Source: Betaproteobacteria bacterium (lineage in GTDB: Bacteria; Pseudomonadota; Gammaproteobacteria; Burkholderiales; SG8-41). From it: a stretch of DNA of 64,000 nt. Below, in pieces: positions 19,021 to 31,388 of this stretch. The notes beneath the pieces were generated by a model that made no database searches, was not told where the DNA came from, and saw only the letters and a list, made by a program, of their open reading frames with translations. Every line of letters begins with the position of its first letter. Within the stretch, counting starts at the first letter, position 1. Where the stretch lies: contig JAKFUS010000031.1 of assembly GCA_021732605.1 (NCBI GenBank), positions 1-64,000 on the forward strand, in the 5' to 3' direction. The position numbers were made by a program, and so were the translations under genes.

Positions 19021-20164
19021 TTTGCGCGGGCAGCGAGACGCGTCCCTCCATCATCTTCACGAACTTGTCGAACAGGTAATCGACGTCATGCGGTCCCGGA
19101 CTCGCTTCCGGATGGCCCTGGAAGCAGAACGCCGGTTTGTCGGTCAGCGCAAAACCCTGCAGGCTGCCGTCGAACAGCGACACGTGGGTCACTTTGGCGT
19201 TAGCCGGCAATGTCGCCGCGTCCACCGCAAAACCGTGGTTCTGGCTGGTGATCATGACCCGCTTCGATTCCAGGTCCTGCACCGGATGGTTGGCGCCGTG
19301 GTGGCCGAATTTCATTTTCAGCGTTTTCGCGCCGCAGGCCAGACCCAGCAACTGGTGGCCGAGGCAGATGCCAAACAGCGGCACACCGGCGTCCAGCAGG
19401 TCGCGGATGGCGCGGATCGCGTAGTCGCAGGGCTCCGGATCGCCGGGGCCGTTGGACAGGAACACACCGTCGGGCTTGAGTTTCAGCACGTCTGCAGCCG
19501 GCGTCTGCGCCGGTACCACCGTCAGTTTGCAGCCGCGTGCGGCGAGCATGCGCAGGATGTTGCGCTTGACGCCGAAATCATAGGCTACGACATGGAATTT
19601 CTGCTCGGCGCGTTTGCCATAACCCGCGCCAAGCTGCCATACCGTCTCATCGGTGTCGTAGGGGCCCTTGCAGGACACGACTTTGGCCAGGTCCATGCCG
19701 ACCAGCCCCGGAAATTCGCGGGCGGCCTTGAGCGCCACCTTTTCATCAACCCGGCCCGCCATAATGCAGCCGTCCTGCGCGCCCTTGTCGCGCAACAAAC
19801 GGGTCAGTTTGCGGGTGTCGATATCGGCGATGGCAACGATTTTTTCACGCTTCAGGTAATCAGCGAGCGTGACGGTCTCGCGGAAATTCGACGACAGCAG
19901 CGGCAGATCGCGGATCACCAGGCCGGCGGCCTGGATTTTCTCCGACTCGAGGTCTTCGGCGTTGGCGCCGGTATTGCCGATGTGAGGGTATGTCAGCGTT
20001 ACGATCTGCCGGCAGTACGACGGATCAGTGAGGATTTCCTGATAGCCGGTCATCGCCGTATTGAATACGACTTCCCCGGCAACGATACCTTCGGCCCCAA
20101 TCGCTGAGCCGCGAAATACCGTGCCATCCTTCAGCATAAGAATGGCGGGCGTACGCGAGGACAC
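19013..20164 (-). CDS. carA: Carbamoyl-phosphate synthase small subunit
   Basis: Glutamine amidotransferase subunit that supplies ammonia to CarB. 383 residues: N-terminal CPSase_sm domain (1-135) and class I amidotransferase domain with nucleophile Cys267 in FGICLGHQ and His351/Glu353 in GHPEASPGP, completing the triad. The start is GTG 20164, preceded by AGGAG at 6 bases. A good sigma-70 promoter (20242-20270) and a leader hairpin lie upstream. The stop overlaps carB by 8 bases. Confidence 0.98.
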   Translation of the reverse strand: MSSRTPAILMLKDGTVFRGSAIGAEGIVAGEVVFNTAMTGYQEILTDPSYCRQIVTLTYPHIGNTGANAEDLESEKIQAAGLVIRDLPLLSSNFRETVTLADYLKREKIVAIADIDTRKLTRLLRDKGAQDGCIMAGRVDEKVALKAAREFPGLVGMDLAKVVSCKGPYDTDETVWQLGAGYGKRAEQKFHVVAYDFGVKRNILRMLAARGCKLTVVPAQTPAADVLKLKPDGVFLSNGPGDPEPCDYAIRAIRDLLDAGVPLFGICLGHQLLGLACGAKTLKMKFGHHGANHPVQDLESKRVMITSQNHGFAVDAATLPANAKVTHVSLFDGSLQGFALTDKPAFCFQGHPEASPGPHDVDYLFDKFVKMMEGRVSLPAQNA

Positions 20165-20200
20165 GACAAGCTCCTGATTTTATTGGGTTTGATACGACAA

Positions 20201-20225
20201 GCGGAACGGGTGGGGCCCGTTCCGC
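20201..20225 (-). other. Leader hairpin of carAB
   Basis: GCGGAACGGG, five-base loop, CCCGTTCCGC: a 10-bp perfect stem about 37 bases before the carA start codon and just after the predicted transcription start. It is not followed by a U-run, so it is not a plain terminator. Role unknown; it could be an attenuation or translation-control element. Confidence 0.6.
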
Positions 20226-20241
20226 CGTTGCTGAGGTAAGA

Positions 20242-20270
20242 ATTATACGCGAGGGCGACGGTCAGGACAA
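20242..20270 (-). promoter_or_regulatory. Sigma-70 promoter of carAB
   Basis: On the minus strand TTGTCC (20265-20270), 17-base spacer, TATAAT (20242-20247). The -10 is perfect, the -35 four of six. It lies about 80 bases upstream of the carA GTG, giving a leader of about 70 nt. Confidence 0.75.
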
Positions 20271-20385
20271 ACCGCGAAAGCGGTGTACGCGATAAATCAA
20301 GGGCTTGGCTCAACGATCAGGCGCTGGTCCCGGGGAAAAACCAGCACACGGTAAAACCGGACACGCAGCGCAATCCGTGCTTTTT

Positions 20386-21656
<1,271 letters not shown>

Positions 21657-21690
21657 GTGCGCCAAATGAGCCCGCAAAATACATCAACGA

Positions 21691-21718
21691 TTGTTGCTGC
21701 GATTATTGCTGATATCAT
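21691..21718 (+). promoter_or_regulatory. Candidate fur promoter
   Basis: TTGTTG (21691-21696), 16-base spacer, TATCAT (21713-21718), about 110 bases before the fur start. Each hexamer matches four to five of six consensus positions. Confidence 0.5.
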
Positions 21719-21768
21719 AGCCGAGATTGGCGATGCATGAGCACCTGCGCTCCTGCCGGCGCCGACCC

Positions 21769-21800
21769 TCAGTCCGCTCGTCAGTCCGCTCGTCAGTCCG
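21769..21800 (+). repeat. 12-bp tandem repeat in the fur leader
   Basis: TCAGTCCGCTCG twice in a row plus a third partial copy TCAGTCCG, followed by a more degenerate unit (TTAGTTCGCTTCG). It lies between the candidate promoter and the fur ATG, so it would be in the fur mRNA leader. Confidence 0.8.
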
Positions 21801-21837
21801 ACCCTTAGTTCGCTTCGCCCCTTCAACAGGAAACGCG

Positions 21838-22266
21838 ATGAGCTCGCCGCACGACCTGAAAACCATCGGCCTCAAGGCCACGCTGCCCCGGCTGCGAATT
21901 CTCGAACTGTTCGAAAAAAGCGATGTTCGCCACCTCGCTGCCGAGGACGTCTACAAAAAACTGGTCGAGGAAGGCACGGATACCGGATTGGCCACGGTCT
22001 ATCGCGTGCTGACCCAGTTCGAGCAGGCTGGGCTGCTGGTGCGGCATCATTTCGAATCAGGCAAAGCGGTCTACGAACTCAACCAGGGCAGCCACCACGA
22101 CCATCTGGTCTGCCTGCAGTGCGGGCATGTCGAGGAGTTCTACGACGCCGAAATCGAGAAACGGCAGGAAAAAATCGCCAAGGATCGCGGTTTCACCATC
22201 CACGACCATTCGCTGCACATTTACGCCGACTGCACCCGCAAGAACTGCGTGCACCGCAATAAGTAG
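21838..22266 (+). CDS. fur: Ferric uptake regulator Fur
   Basis: Fe(II)-dependent repressor of iron acquisition. 142 residues: winged helix ([14 protein letters not shown] to [19 protein letters not shown]) and metal-binding dimerisation domain with [11 protein letters not shown] and a C-terminal C-x4-C (CTRKNC). ATG 21838 has AGGA upstream; earlier in-frame codons are only the tandem repeat. Divergent from bamE. Confidence 0.97.
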   Translation: MSSPHDLKTIGLKATLPRLRILELFEKSDVRHLAAEDVYKKLVEEGTDTGLATVYRVLTQFEQAGLLVRHHFESGKAVYELNQGSHHDHLVCLQCGHVEEFYDAEIEKRQEKIAKDRGFTIHDHSLHIYADCTRKNCVHRNK

Positions 22267-22290
22267 ACTTTCGGCCGTAAAAAGTCTACT
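22262..22290. terminator. Hairpin after fur
   Basis: AGTAGACTTT (22262-22271), 9-base loop, AAAGTCTACT (22281-22290): 10-bp perfect stem overlapping the fur stop codon. No U-run follows, so termination is plausible but not certain. Confidence 0.5.
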
Positions 22291-22362
22291 CGCCGTAGAA
22301 GCACCGGCTGCCTACTTCCGTGCATTGACCGTACAAGCTCCGGCCAGCACCTCCTCCAATCG

Positions 22363-24021
22363 TTATTTTTTGCCGAGCATTTCAGCGGCGTGCTTGCGCG
22401 TGGTGTCGGTGATTTTCACACCACCCAGCATGCGCGCGATTTCCTCAACACGCGCCTTGGCATCCAGCGCAACAACCGCGGAAACCAGCTTGCCGCCAGC
22501 CGTCGCCTTGCGCACCTGCCACTGCTGATCGGCGGCAGCTGCGACTTGCGGCAGGTGGGTAATGCACATCACCTGATGTTTGCCGCCCAGCGACTGCAGC
22601 ATGCGGCCGACGATTTCGGCAACACCACCACCGATGCCGACATCGACCTCATCGAAGACCAGCGTCGGCACCCGCGCCACACGGCTCAATACGGTTTGTA
22701 TCGCCAGCGACAGTCGCGACAACTCTCCGCCGGATGCGGTTTTGGCAATCGGCTGCGGCGTCATGCTCTGGTGCGGTGCTACGCGGAATTCAATTTGCTC
22801 CAGACCATGTGCAGCAGGTGTTTCCAGCGCTTCCAGCGCCACCTCGAACACGCCGCCTTGCATCGCCAACTCCTGCATTCCGGCGGTAACCACCTCGGCG
22901 AGTTTTTTCGCGGCCTTTTTGCGCCCGGCCGTGAGTTTTTTCGCGGCCTCGCGGTACGCCGCTTCGGCTTCAGTTTCGCGCGCACGCAGGGTTTCCGGAT
23001 CGCCGCCGGCACCGAGTTCAGCCAGCCGCTGCCGTGTGTGTTCGGTCAGTTCGTGCAGCGCATCAGCATCGACGCGATATTTGCGCGCGGCAGCATGCAG
23101 CGCATCCAGACGCTGTTCGACTTCACGCAGGCGCTGCGGATCGAGATCGGTGCGTTCGCCGTAACGCCGCAACTCACCGGCACCCTCCTGCAGCTGGATC
23201 TGCGCCGGCACCAGCGCATCGAGGATATCTTTCAGTCGCGCATCATGCGCCAGCAAGGGCTGCAGCCGGGCAATCACGCTGTTCAGTTGCGCCAGCGCCG
23301 CGCCCTCGCCTTCGGTGAGAATTTCCACGCCGGCCTGCGCCGCCTCGATCAGGCTCGCCGCATGCGCCAGTCGCGCGTGTTCGGCGCCGACCTTGGTCCA
23401 TTCGCCGGGCTCCAGCTTCAAAGCATCGAGTTCCTGCAACTGCCATTCAAGGCGTTCGCGTTCGGCATTGATCGCAGCGGCATTACCTTCGAAGGACAGA
23501 CGCTCCTCGCGCCGCCGCTGCCAGGTGCGCCAGTGGTCGGCAACCAGTTCTGCCTGCGCCGCCATGCCGCCATAGGCATCGGTCAGCGCGCGCTGTGTCG
23601 CCGGACGACTCAGCGACTGGTGCTGGTGCTGACCGTGAATGTCGACCAGGAAATCAGCCGCTCCGCGCAACTGCGCCGCGGTGGCGGGATGGCCATTGAT
23701 AAAGCCGCGTGAACGGCCCGAGGCCTCGACCACGCGCCGCAACAGACATAAGCCTTCATCGCCGGCAAGATCGTTGTCGGACAACCACGATTGCAAGGAC
23801 TTGTTGCCGTCGGTGTCGAATTCAGCAGTGACATCAGCACGGGCCGCACCCTGGCGCACCGCAATGGCATCAGCGCGCTCACCCAGCGTCAGCGCCAGCG
23901 CATCAATGAGGATGGATTTGCCGGCACCGGTTTCGCCAGTGAGCACGGTAAAGCCGGCGCCGAATTCAAGCTCAAGGCGCTCGACGATGACGAAATCGGT
24001 GATGGTCAGTCGTTGCAGCAT
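22363..24021 (-). CDS. recN: DNA repair protein RecN
   Basis: SMC-like ATPase used in double-strand-break repair. 552 residues: Walker A GETGAGKS (29-36) in the N-terminal half, a long coiled-coil middle (about 150-370), the ABC-signature region GGELSRLSLAIQTVL and Walker B VFDEVDVGIGG near the C-terminus. ATG 24021 begins the family N-terminus (MLQRLTITDFVIVE). It abuts a heptad-repeat block and has no recognisable Shine-Dalgarno. Follows nadK on the same strand, as in many proteobacteria. Confidence 0.95.
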   Translation of the reverse strand: MLQRLTITDFVIVERLELEFGAGFTVLTGETGAGKSILIDALALTLGERADAIAVRQGAARADVTAEFDTDGNKSLQSWLSDNDLAGDEGLCLLRRVVEASGRSRGFINGHPATAAQLRGAADFLVDIHGQHQHQSLSRPATQRALTDAYGGMAAQAELVADHWRTWQRRREERLSFEGNAAAINAERERLEWQLQELDALKLEPGEWTKVGAEHARLAHAASLIEAAQAGVEILTEGEGAALAQLNSVIARLQPLLAHDARLKDILDALVPAQIQLQEGAGELRRYGERTDLDPQRLREVEQRLDALHAAARKYRVDADALHELTEHTRQRLAELGAGGDPETLRARETEAEAAYREAAKKLTAGRKKAAKKLAEVVTAGMQELAMQGGVFEVALEALETPAAHGLEQIEFRVAPHQSMTPQPIAKTASGGELSRLSLAIQTVLSRVARVPTLVFDEVDVGIGGGVAEIVGRMLQSLGGKHQVMCITHLPQVAAAADQQWQVRKATAGGKLVSAVVALDAKARVEEIARMLGGVKITDTTRKHAAEMLGKK

Positions 24022-24093
24022 GGGCGGTGATTGGTGACTGGTGATTGGTGATTGGTGGATGGCATTCACCAATCACCAGTCACCACTTACCCG
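24022..24093. repeat. Heptad-repeat block, GGTGATTG type (nadK/recN)
   Basis: Direct units GGTGATT/GGTGACT from 24026 to 24057 and complements (CACCAATCACCAGTCACC) from 24066 to 24084. It occupies the whole nadK-recN gap and touches the recN ATG. Confidence 0.85.
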
Positions 24094-24094
24094 G

Positions 24095-24985
24095 TTAGTC
24101 CATGTTCCAGTGCAGCTTTTCACGCAGCATCGCGTAATAGCTGTGGCCCACGGGATGCAGCAGCTTGATCTTGTGCGGATAACGGCGCACGACGACGCGG
24201 TCGTTTTCGCGCAGGTCGAAATGCGAATGGCTGTCGAAATGCGCGCGCGGATCGTCGGCGCTGCGCACCACGATTTCAACGGTGCTGTCCCCGCTGATGA
24301 TGATCGGCCGGTTGGACAGCGTGTGCGGCGACACCGGGACCAGCGCCATCACACTCAGCGCCGGATGCACGATCGGACCGCCGGATGACAGCGCGTACGC
24401 CGTCGAACCCGTAGGCGTGGCAACAATCAAACCGTCGGAACGCTGGTTGTAAATGAACTGGCCGTCGATCTGCACTTCGATTTCCACCAGACCGCCACGG
24501 AAACCCTTGGCCACCACCACATCGTTGAAGGCCAGCACATCGAATACACATTCCTGTCCACTGCCGCCGCCGTTGCTGCCACTCCAGACCTCGGACTGCA
24601 GCAGCATGCGTTCCTCGGTCACGTACTGGCCATCGAGGATCGAGGTCATGGTTTCGAACATCGTATCCAGCGAAATATCGGTGAGGAAACCCAGCCGCCC
24701 CTGGTTCACCCCCACCAGCGCCACATCACAGGGCGCAAAAGTGCGCGCAATATTGAGCATGGTGCCGTCGCCGCCGATGACAATCGCCAGATCGGCTTCA
24801 CGGCCAAGGTCTTCCAGCAACAGCACTTCGTACGGACAATTCTGGATATGCGCCGCGGTCAAACGGTCGAGCAATACCTTGACGCCGCGTTCCTCGAGAA
24901 AACGCGCGAGCTTCATGACCGGCCCGGCAATCTCCGGCGTCTTGTATTTGCCGATCAGCGCAACAGTGGGAAATGCAATGGGCAT
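24095..24985 (-). CDS. nadK: NAD kinase
   Basis: Phosphorylates NAD to NADP. 296 residues with the catalytic GGDGT (71-75, Asp73 as general base), VNQGRLGFLTD, the NE/D-type segment (LAFNDVVV), and SDGLIVATPTGSTAYALSSGGP, diagnostic for the family. Divergent from hrcA, with recN downstream. Confidence 0.97.
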   Translation of the reverse strand: MPIAFPTVALIGKYKTPEIAGPVMKLARFLEERGVKVLLDRLTAAHIQNCPYEVLLLEDLGREADLAIVIGGDGTMLNIARTFAPCDVALVGVNQGRLGFLTDISLDTMFETMTSILDGQYVTEERMLLQSEVWSGSNGGGSGQECVFDVLAFNDVVVAKGFRGGLVEIEVQIDGQFIYNQRSDGLIVATPTGSTAYALSSGGPIVHPALSVMALVPVSPHTLSNRPIIISGDSTVEIVVRSADDPRAHFDSHSHFDLRENDRVVVRRYPHKIKLLHPVGHSYYAMLREKLHWNMD

Positions 24986-25185
24986 GGCGACCGTTGTTAA
25001 TTCGTGAGCATGCGGGCAGCATGCTCACCTCGCACCCCCCCTCTCACTCCGGGACCAGGGAACACTGGAAGCGAAGCAGAGGGGTCGGGGGTGAGGGATG
25101 AGCGTCACCCACTCTTTTGTTCGACGCTCATTAAACCATAATTCTTCCGCGCCCGGTGCCGCGCAAACCTATTAAAAACAATGCA
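24986..25185. other. nadK/hrcA divergent intergenic region
   Basis: Contains a C-rich tract (25033-25043) and a G-rich partial complement (25079-25098, AGGGGTCGGGGGTGAGGG), able to pair with each other, then AT-richer DNA leading to the CIRCE element. No coding potential seen. Confidence 0.6.
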
Positions 25186-25212
25186 TTGGCGCTCTGTTGC
25201 AGAGAGTGCTGA
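25186..25212 (+). promoter_or_regulatory. CIRCE operator upstream of hrcA
   Basis: TTGGCGCTC, 9-base spacer, GAGTGCTGA matches the CIRCE consensus TTAGCACTC-N9-GAGTGCTAA at 15 of 18 positions with the exact spacing. It is the binding site of HrcA, implying autorepression. A TAAAAT -10-like hexamer follows at 25231-25236. No CIRCE was found before grpE or dnaK. Confidence 0.85.
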
Positions 25213-25242
25213 GGCACCGTGCTTTTTGTGTAAAATCAATTC

Positions 25243-26277
25243 ATGGCGAATGAAACACATGCGCTGAACGAACGCGCGCAGCTGCTGCTGAAAACACTGG
25301 TGGAGCGTTACATCGCTGACGGTCAGCCGGTGGGTTCGCGCGCGCTGTCGAAATTTTCCGGGCTCGATCTGTCGCCGGCCAGCATCCGCAATGTGATGGC
25401 GGATCTGGAAGATATGGGCCTCATCGCCAGCCCGCATACTTCCGCCGGCCGCATTCCGACGCCGCGCGGCTACCGCTTTTTTGTCGACACGCTGCTCACC
25501 ATCAAACCGCTCGATCGCGTCGAGATCAACCAGCTCGAAGGCCAGCTGCAGGTCGAGAGCACGCAAAAACTCGTCGCCTCGGCCTCGCAAGTGTTGTCGG
25601 AAATCACCCGTTTCGCTGGCGTCGTGGTCACGCCGCGGCGCAGCGCCGGTTTTCGCCACATTGAATTCCTGCGCCTCGCCGAAAAACGTTTGCTGCTGAT
25701 CCTGGTCACCGCCGAAGGCGACGTGCAGAACCGCATCATCCAGACCGAGAAAGCGTATACCCCGTCCGAACTGATTGAAGCCGCCAACATGCTCAACCAG
25801 AATTACGCCGGATGCACCTTCGAGGAAATCCGCCGTCGCATCCAGTCTGAATTGAAACAGCTGCGCGAAGACATGTCGCAGCTGATGACCGCCGCACTCG
25901 CCGCCGGCGATCAGGCGGTCAGCGAATCCGCCGAGGACGTGGTGATCTCCGGCGGCATGAACCTGCTCGGCATCAACGACCTCTCGTCAAACATGACCAA
26001 GCTGCGCGACCTGTTCAACCTGTTCGAACACCGCGCCACGCTGCTGCAGCTGCTGGATGTATCGAGCCGCGCCCAGGGCGTGCAGATATTCATCGGCGGC
26101 GAAGCCGGACTCACGCCGCTGGACGAATGCAGCGTGGTCACTGCCCCCTATGAAGTCGACGGCAAAATCGTCGGCACCGTCGGCGTCATCGGCCCGACGC
26201 GTATGGCCTATGAACGCGTGATTCCCATCGTCGACATCACCGCAAAGCTGCTGAGCAGCGCCCTGACGCAACGCTGA
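25243..26277 (+). CDS. hrcA: Heat-inducible transcription repressor HrcA
   Basis: Represses heat-shock genes through CIRCE and is kept active by GroE. 344 residues: N-terminal winged helix ([55 protein letters not shown]), then a GAF-like dimerisation domain ending in [15 protein letters not shown]. No ribosome site precedes ATG 25243, and the -10 hexamer ends only 7 bases before it, so the mRNA may be leaderless. hemH follows by 26 bases. Confidence 0.96.
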   Translation: MANETHALNERAQLLLKTLVERYIADGQPVGSRALSKFSGLDLSPASIRNVMADLEDMGLIASPHTSAGRIPTPRGYRFFVDTLLTIKPLDRVEINQLEGQLQVESTQKLVASASQVLSEITRFAGVVVTPRRSAGFRHIEFLRLAEKRLLLILVTAEGDVQNRIIQTEKAYTPSELIEAANMLNQNYAGCTFEEIRRRIQSELKQLREDMSQLMTAALAAGDQAVSESAEDVVISGGMNLLGINDLSSNMTKLRDLFNLFEHRATLLQLLDVSSRAQGVQIFIGGEAGLTPLDECSVVTAPYEVDGKIVGTVGVIGPTRMAYERVIPIVDITAKLLSSALTQR

Positions 26278-26303
26278 GCGCGGCACTCCATTCTCAAAAA
26301 CTG

Positions 26304-27395
26304 ATGGGACTTTTCACCAAAGAGCCGCCGTTTGCCCACGGCAGCACGCCAATAATCGGCATCCTGCTGATCAACCTCGGCTCGCCAGACGCAGCAACAC
26401 CCGCCGCAGTACGCACTTACCTGCGCGAATTCCTGTCCGATCCCTACGTAGTCGAAATCCCGCGCCCGATCTGGTGGCTGATCCTCAACCTGTTCGTGCT
26501 GACCACCCGCCCCAAAGCCTCGGCGGCGCGTTACGCGCAGGTGTGGACCAAGGAGGGTTCGCCGCTGAAAGTGCACACCGAGCGCCAGGCCAACATGCTG
26601 CGCGGTTATCTCGGCGAACGGCTGAAACAGCCGCATGTCATCGAACACGCGATGCGTTACGGCAAACCCTCCATCCGCGAAAAACTCCTAGCCCTGAAAC
26701 AACAAGGCTGCGACCGCATCCTGCTGCTGCCGCTGTATCCGCAGTATTCGGCAAGCACCACCGCCACTGTTTTCAATACCGCGTTCGAGACCCTCGGCCG
26801 CATGCGCAACCAGCCGGCGCTGCGCACCGTGCGGCATTTCCACGACCATGAGGGTTATATCAAGTCCTCCGCGCAGAACATCCAGGACTACTGGTTCAAA
26901 CACGGCCGCGGCGACCATCTGGTGCTGAGTTTCCATGGTGTGCCGCGGCGCACGCTGGATCTCGGTGACCCGTACCACTGCGAATGCCTGAAGACCGGGC
27001 GCATGATCGCTGAACAGATCGGCTTGAAACCCGATTTTTATTCCGTGACCTTCCAGTCCCGCTTCGGCCGCGCTGAATGGCTGAAGCCGTACACCGCGGA
27101 AACAATCAAGGCGCTTGCCAAAAAGAAAACCGGCCGCGTCGATGTGGTCTGCCCCGGCTTTGTCAGCGACTGCCTGGAAACCCTCGAAGAAATCGCCATC
27201 GAAGCCAGAACCGACTTCCTCACTGCAGGCGGCAAGGAACTGCACTACATCCCCTGCCTCAACGAACGCGACGACTGGATTCACGCGCTGACCGACATCG
27301 TACTGAAGAATGTGCTGGGCTGGAACAACACCGCTACTGCGGACAACCTGAAAACTTCGCGCGACCGCGCACTGCAGCTCGGCGCAAAAAAATAA
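26304..27395 (+). CDS. hemH: Ferrochelatase
   Basis: Inserts Fe(II) into protoporphyrin IX, the last step of heme synthesis, at the inner membrane surface. 363 residues with [13 protein letters not shown] at the start, [18 protein letters not shown], the catalytic histidine in [17 protein letters not shown] and the acidic metal path in [15 protein letters not shown]. Probably co-transcribed with hrcA, a pairing seen in related genomes; convergent with the methyltransferase gene 15 bases downstream. Confidence 0.97.
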   Translation: MGLFTKEPPFAHGSTPIIGILLINLGSPDAATPAAVRTYLREFLSDPYVVEIPRPIWWLILNLFVLTTRPKASAARYAQVWTKEGSPLKVHTERQANMLRGYLGERLKQPHVIEHAMRYGKPSIREKLLALKQQGCDRILLLPLYPQYSASTTATVFNTAFETLGRMRNQPALRTVRHFHDHEGYIKSSAQNIQDYWFKHGRGDHLVLSFHGVPRRTLDLGDPYHCECLKTGRMIAEQIGLKPDFYSVTFQSRFGRAEWLKPYTAETIKALAKKKTGRVDVVCPGFVSDCLETLEEIAIEARTDFLTAGGKELHYIPCLNERDDWIHALTDIVLKNVLGWNNTATADNLKTSRDRALQLGAKK

Positions 27396-27410
27396 CGCCA
27401 CCAGTTCCCG

Positions 27411-28406
27411 CTATACCCGCAGGGCGGTCGCCATATGGCTGCTGCCGGGAACCCGCAGGCCGTCGATGCGGTCCTGGAAATAACGTTGATTGGCGCGCTC
27501 CGGCGTCAGCACATCGACATGGCCGAATCCCAGTGCGCGCAGCCGACCTGGAACTTCACCGGGTTCAAGGAAGGTGCGCCAAGGCTCGCCCAAGGCCGCC
27601 ATCGCGGCCATCGACCGCTCGCGCCGCGCCAGCGCTGCGGCATCGAGCCGGGAAGCGGGCACCGTGAATGAAAACGTGACTTCCGAGCCCGGTGCGCAAG
27701 ACGCCACGAAGCGCAGCGTCTCCGTCATCGCTTCTTCGGTCAGGTAAATCACCACCCCGAGCATCGAAAAAAACGCAGGCTCGCTGAAATTGAAACCGGA
27801 TTCGCGCAGCCGGTCCGCCAGCCGCTGGGTCTCGAAATCGACGGATACAAAAGTCAGCGACGCTGGCGCCGTAATGCCCGCAGCGGCCAGCCGCTCGCGC
27901 TTCCAGGCCTGCGTCGCAGGATGGTCAACCTCGAACACCCGCAGCCCGCGATCCGCATGCGGATTGCGGCAGGCAAAGGTATCCAGCCCCGCGCCCAACA
28001 GCACGTACTGGCGCACGCCGCGCGCCACTGCTTCCACCAGCCGGTCCTCGGCATGGCGGCTGCGCATCGCGATATAGGCGCGCAGTCCACGCGACGACCG
28101 GTCGGCCGCCAACTGCAGCGCCGGCGCCCCCTCCGACCCGACGACGATGCGCACCGCGAACGGATCTTCCAGCACCCGCGGGTCATCGACGATCTGGTGC
28201 ACCGCCCGCTGCACTGCAGCCCCCAGCGCCGTCGAACTCGGCGCGCCACCCGCCAGCCGCGCCCCGGTACGCGGCGCCTCCCCGGCCAGCGCGCGGCCGA
28301 TGCCGCCGGGCAGCAGCATTGCCGCAACGCCGGCAGTCATCACCGAACCGAGCAGCCTGCGGCGCGTTTGCAGCGGATCTTGATTACCAGACAAGGATGT
28401 CACCAT
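27411..28406 (-). CDS. Class I SAM-dependent methyltransferase with Tat-like leader
   Basis: 331 residues. The body (from about 55) matches the leucine-carboxyl-methyltransferase-like family (TIGR00027/PF04072 type): SSTALGAAVQRAVHQIVDDP, DPFAVRIV, SAM loop VLLGAGLDTFACR, FEVDHPATQAWKRERL, and GVVIYLTEEAM. Before it is an unusual N-terminus with RRRLLGS, a hydrophobic stretch (about 21-36) and an A-L-A|G cleavage-like site, resembling a twin-arginine signal peptide. ATG 28406 has GGGGGA six bases upstream. Substrate unknown. A cytoplasmic enzyme with a chance hydrophobic extension is the alternative. Confidence 0.75.
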   Translation of the reverse strand: MVTSLSGNQDPLQTRRRLLGSVMTAGVAAMLLPGGIGRALAGEAPRTGARLAGGAPSSTALGAAVQRAVHQIVDDPRVLEDPFAVRIVVGSEGAPALQLAADRSSRGLRAYIAMRSRHAEDRLVEAVARGVRQYVLLGAGLDTFACRNPHADRGLRVFEVDHPATQAWKRERLAAAGITAPASLTFVSVDFETQRLADRLRESGFNFSEPAFFSMLGVVIYLTEEAMTETLRFVASCAPGSEVTFSFTVPASRLDAAALARRERSMAAMAALGEPWRTFLEPGEVPGRLRALGFGHVDVLTPERANQRYFQDRIDGLRVPGSSHMATALRV

Positions 28407-28582
28407 TGATTTCCCCCAAACAAGCAGCACACTTTGCAACTCTAGCGCCGAAATGAATCAACTGCTTCAGGCGTGCCGCGAAAACCAAGCTTCTGCGCCG
28501 CTGAGTAAGCCCCGCACGGCTGGCCGAGCAAGCAACGCAGCGTAGCCGGAGGGTGGCTCGGCAGGGCGGCTTTTCGTTGATT

Positions 28583-28610
28583 ACTTTCTTTTAGCCGAAC
28601 AAAAGAAAGT
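28583..28610. repeat. Dispersed palindromic element, copy 1
   Basis: ACTTTCTTTT, 8-base loop AGCCGAAC, AAAAGAAAGT: 10-bp perfect inverted repeat, embedded in a longer region of similarity (followed by CAC...GCCGGGC). A second copy lies at 38131-38158. Confidence 0.85.
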
Positions 28611-28687
28611 CACTCACTGCCGGGCCATTCCCGTCGAACCTAATAAATCCAAATAAAATCAATGTCTTATAAATTTACGCGCATATC

Positions 28688-28715
28688 CTTGAAATCCAAA
28701 GGGTCAGCCCAACAT
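28688..28715 (+). promoter_or_regulatory. Candidate sigma-32 promoter of grpE
   Basis: CTTGAAA (28688-28694) is a perfect heat-shock -35; after 13 bases CCCAACAT (28708-28715) partly matches the CCCCATNT -10. It is 36 bases before the grpE ATG, suggesting RpoH control of grpE-dnaK-dnaJ. Confidence 0.6.
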
Positions 28716-28750
28716 GCCAACAGTTAATCCATCACGAAAACCAGAACGCC

Positions 28751-29296
28751 ATGTCCCAGGAATCACAAGACCAAACCATCAATCCCGCAGAAGCCGCTGC
28801 CGCTGAAAACCCGGCCCCGGCCGCAGAAGTCGCGCCCTCTGCCGAAGAACTGCTGCAAGCCGCGGAAGCCAAAGCCCAGGAAAACCACGACGCTTTCCTG
28901 CGCGCCAAAGCCGAAACCGAAAACATCCGCAAACGCGCGATCACCGATGTCACCAACGCGCACAAATACGCGGTGGAAAATTTCGCCACCGAACTGCTCG
29001 CCGTGAAGGACAGTCTCGAAGCCGCGCTGGCGGTGGAAACCGCGACTGTCGAAAGCCTGAAAAGCGGCGCCGAGCTGACGCTGAAACAACTTTCGGCCGC
29101 GTTCGAAAAATACAAGCTCGCCGAGTTGAGCCCACTCGGCCAGAAATTCGATCCGCACCGCCACCAGGCGATCAGCATGGTCGAGGCCGAGGCCGAACCG
29201 AACACCGTGGTGCAGGTGCTGCAGAAGGGTTATGTGTTGCACGACCGCGTGGTGCGCCCGGCGCTGGTGACCGTGGCCAAGGCCCGCGGCGCTTGA
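28751..29296 (+). CDS. grpE: Nucleotide exchange factor GrpE
   Basis: Releases ADP from DnaK. 181 residues: acidic, Ala/Glu-rich disordered N-terminus (1-45), long dimerising helix (about 46-120, with [15 protein letters not shown]) and the C-terminal beta-wing ([39 protein letters not shown]). No good ribosome site precedes ATG 28751. First of grpE-dnaK-dnaJ. Confidence 0.96.
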   Translation: MSQESQDQTINPAEAAAAENPAPAAEVAPSAEELLQAAEAKAQENHDAFLRAKAETENIRKRAITDVTNAHKYAVENFATELLAVKDSLEAALAVETATVESLKSGAELTLKQLSAAFEKYKLAELSPLGQKFDPHRHQAISMVEAEAEPNTVVQVLQKGYVLHDRVVRPALVTVAKARGA

Positions 29297-29359
29297 AAAC
29301 CACACCGCCGACCCCAGTTACTGATTTACAAAGTTAAGCAAGAACGCATTAAGAACGCT

Positions 29360-29411
29360 GGCGATGCCTTATAAATTATTGAATAAAATCAATTACTTAT
29401 AAGATATCGCC
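29360..29411 (+). other. Long stem-loop in the dnaK leader
   Basis: Arms 29360-29374 and 29397-29411 are complementary at 13 of 15 positions (GGCGAT and CTTATAA paired, two mismatches between), and the loop adds ATTG/CAAT (29378-29381 with 29390-29393). It ends 33 bases before the dnaK ATG. No U-run follows. Possible roles: mRNA processing, attenuation between grpE and dnaK, or temperature sensing. Confidence 0.7.
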
Positions 29412-29444
29412 GACGCAACCACCCTTCAGAACGAGGTTACAGAC

Positions 29445-31388
<1,944 letters not shown>

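Larger units (their letters stand above)
28407..28750. other. Methyltransferase/grpE intergenic region
   Basis: 344 bases. 28500-28620 is a dispersed palindromic element (separate entry), 28641-28675 is AT-rich with an AATAAAATCAA motif at 28652-28662, and 28688-28715 is the heat-shock promoter candidate of grpE. Confidence 0.7.

Noticed and set aside
18962-20107. Long open frame of 381 codons antisense to carA
   Set aside because: It mirrors codon bias of the GC-rich carA gene, has no ribosome site and no recognisable motif; carA is complete on the other strand.
22390-23712. 440-codon open frame antisense to recN
   Set aside because: RecN on the opposite strand has all its motifs; the antisense product is low-complexity and lacks family features.
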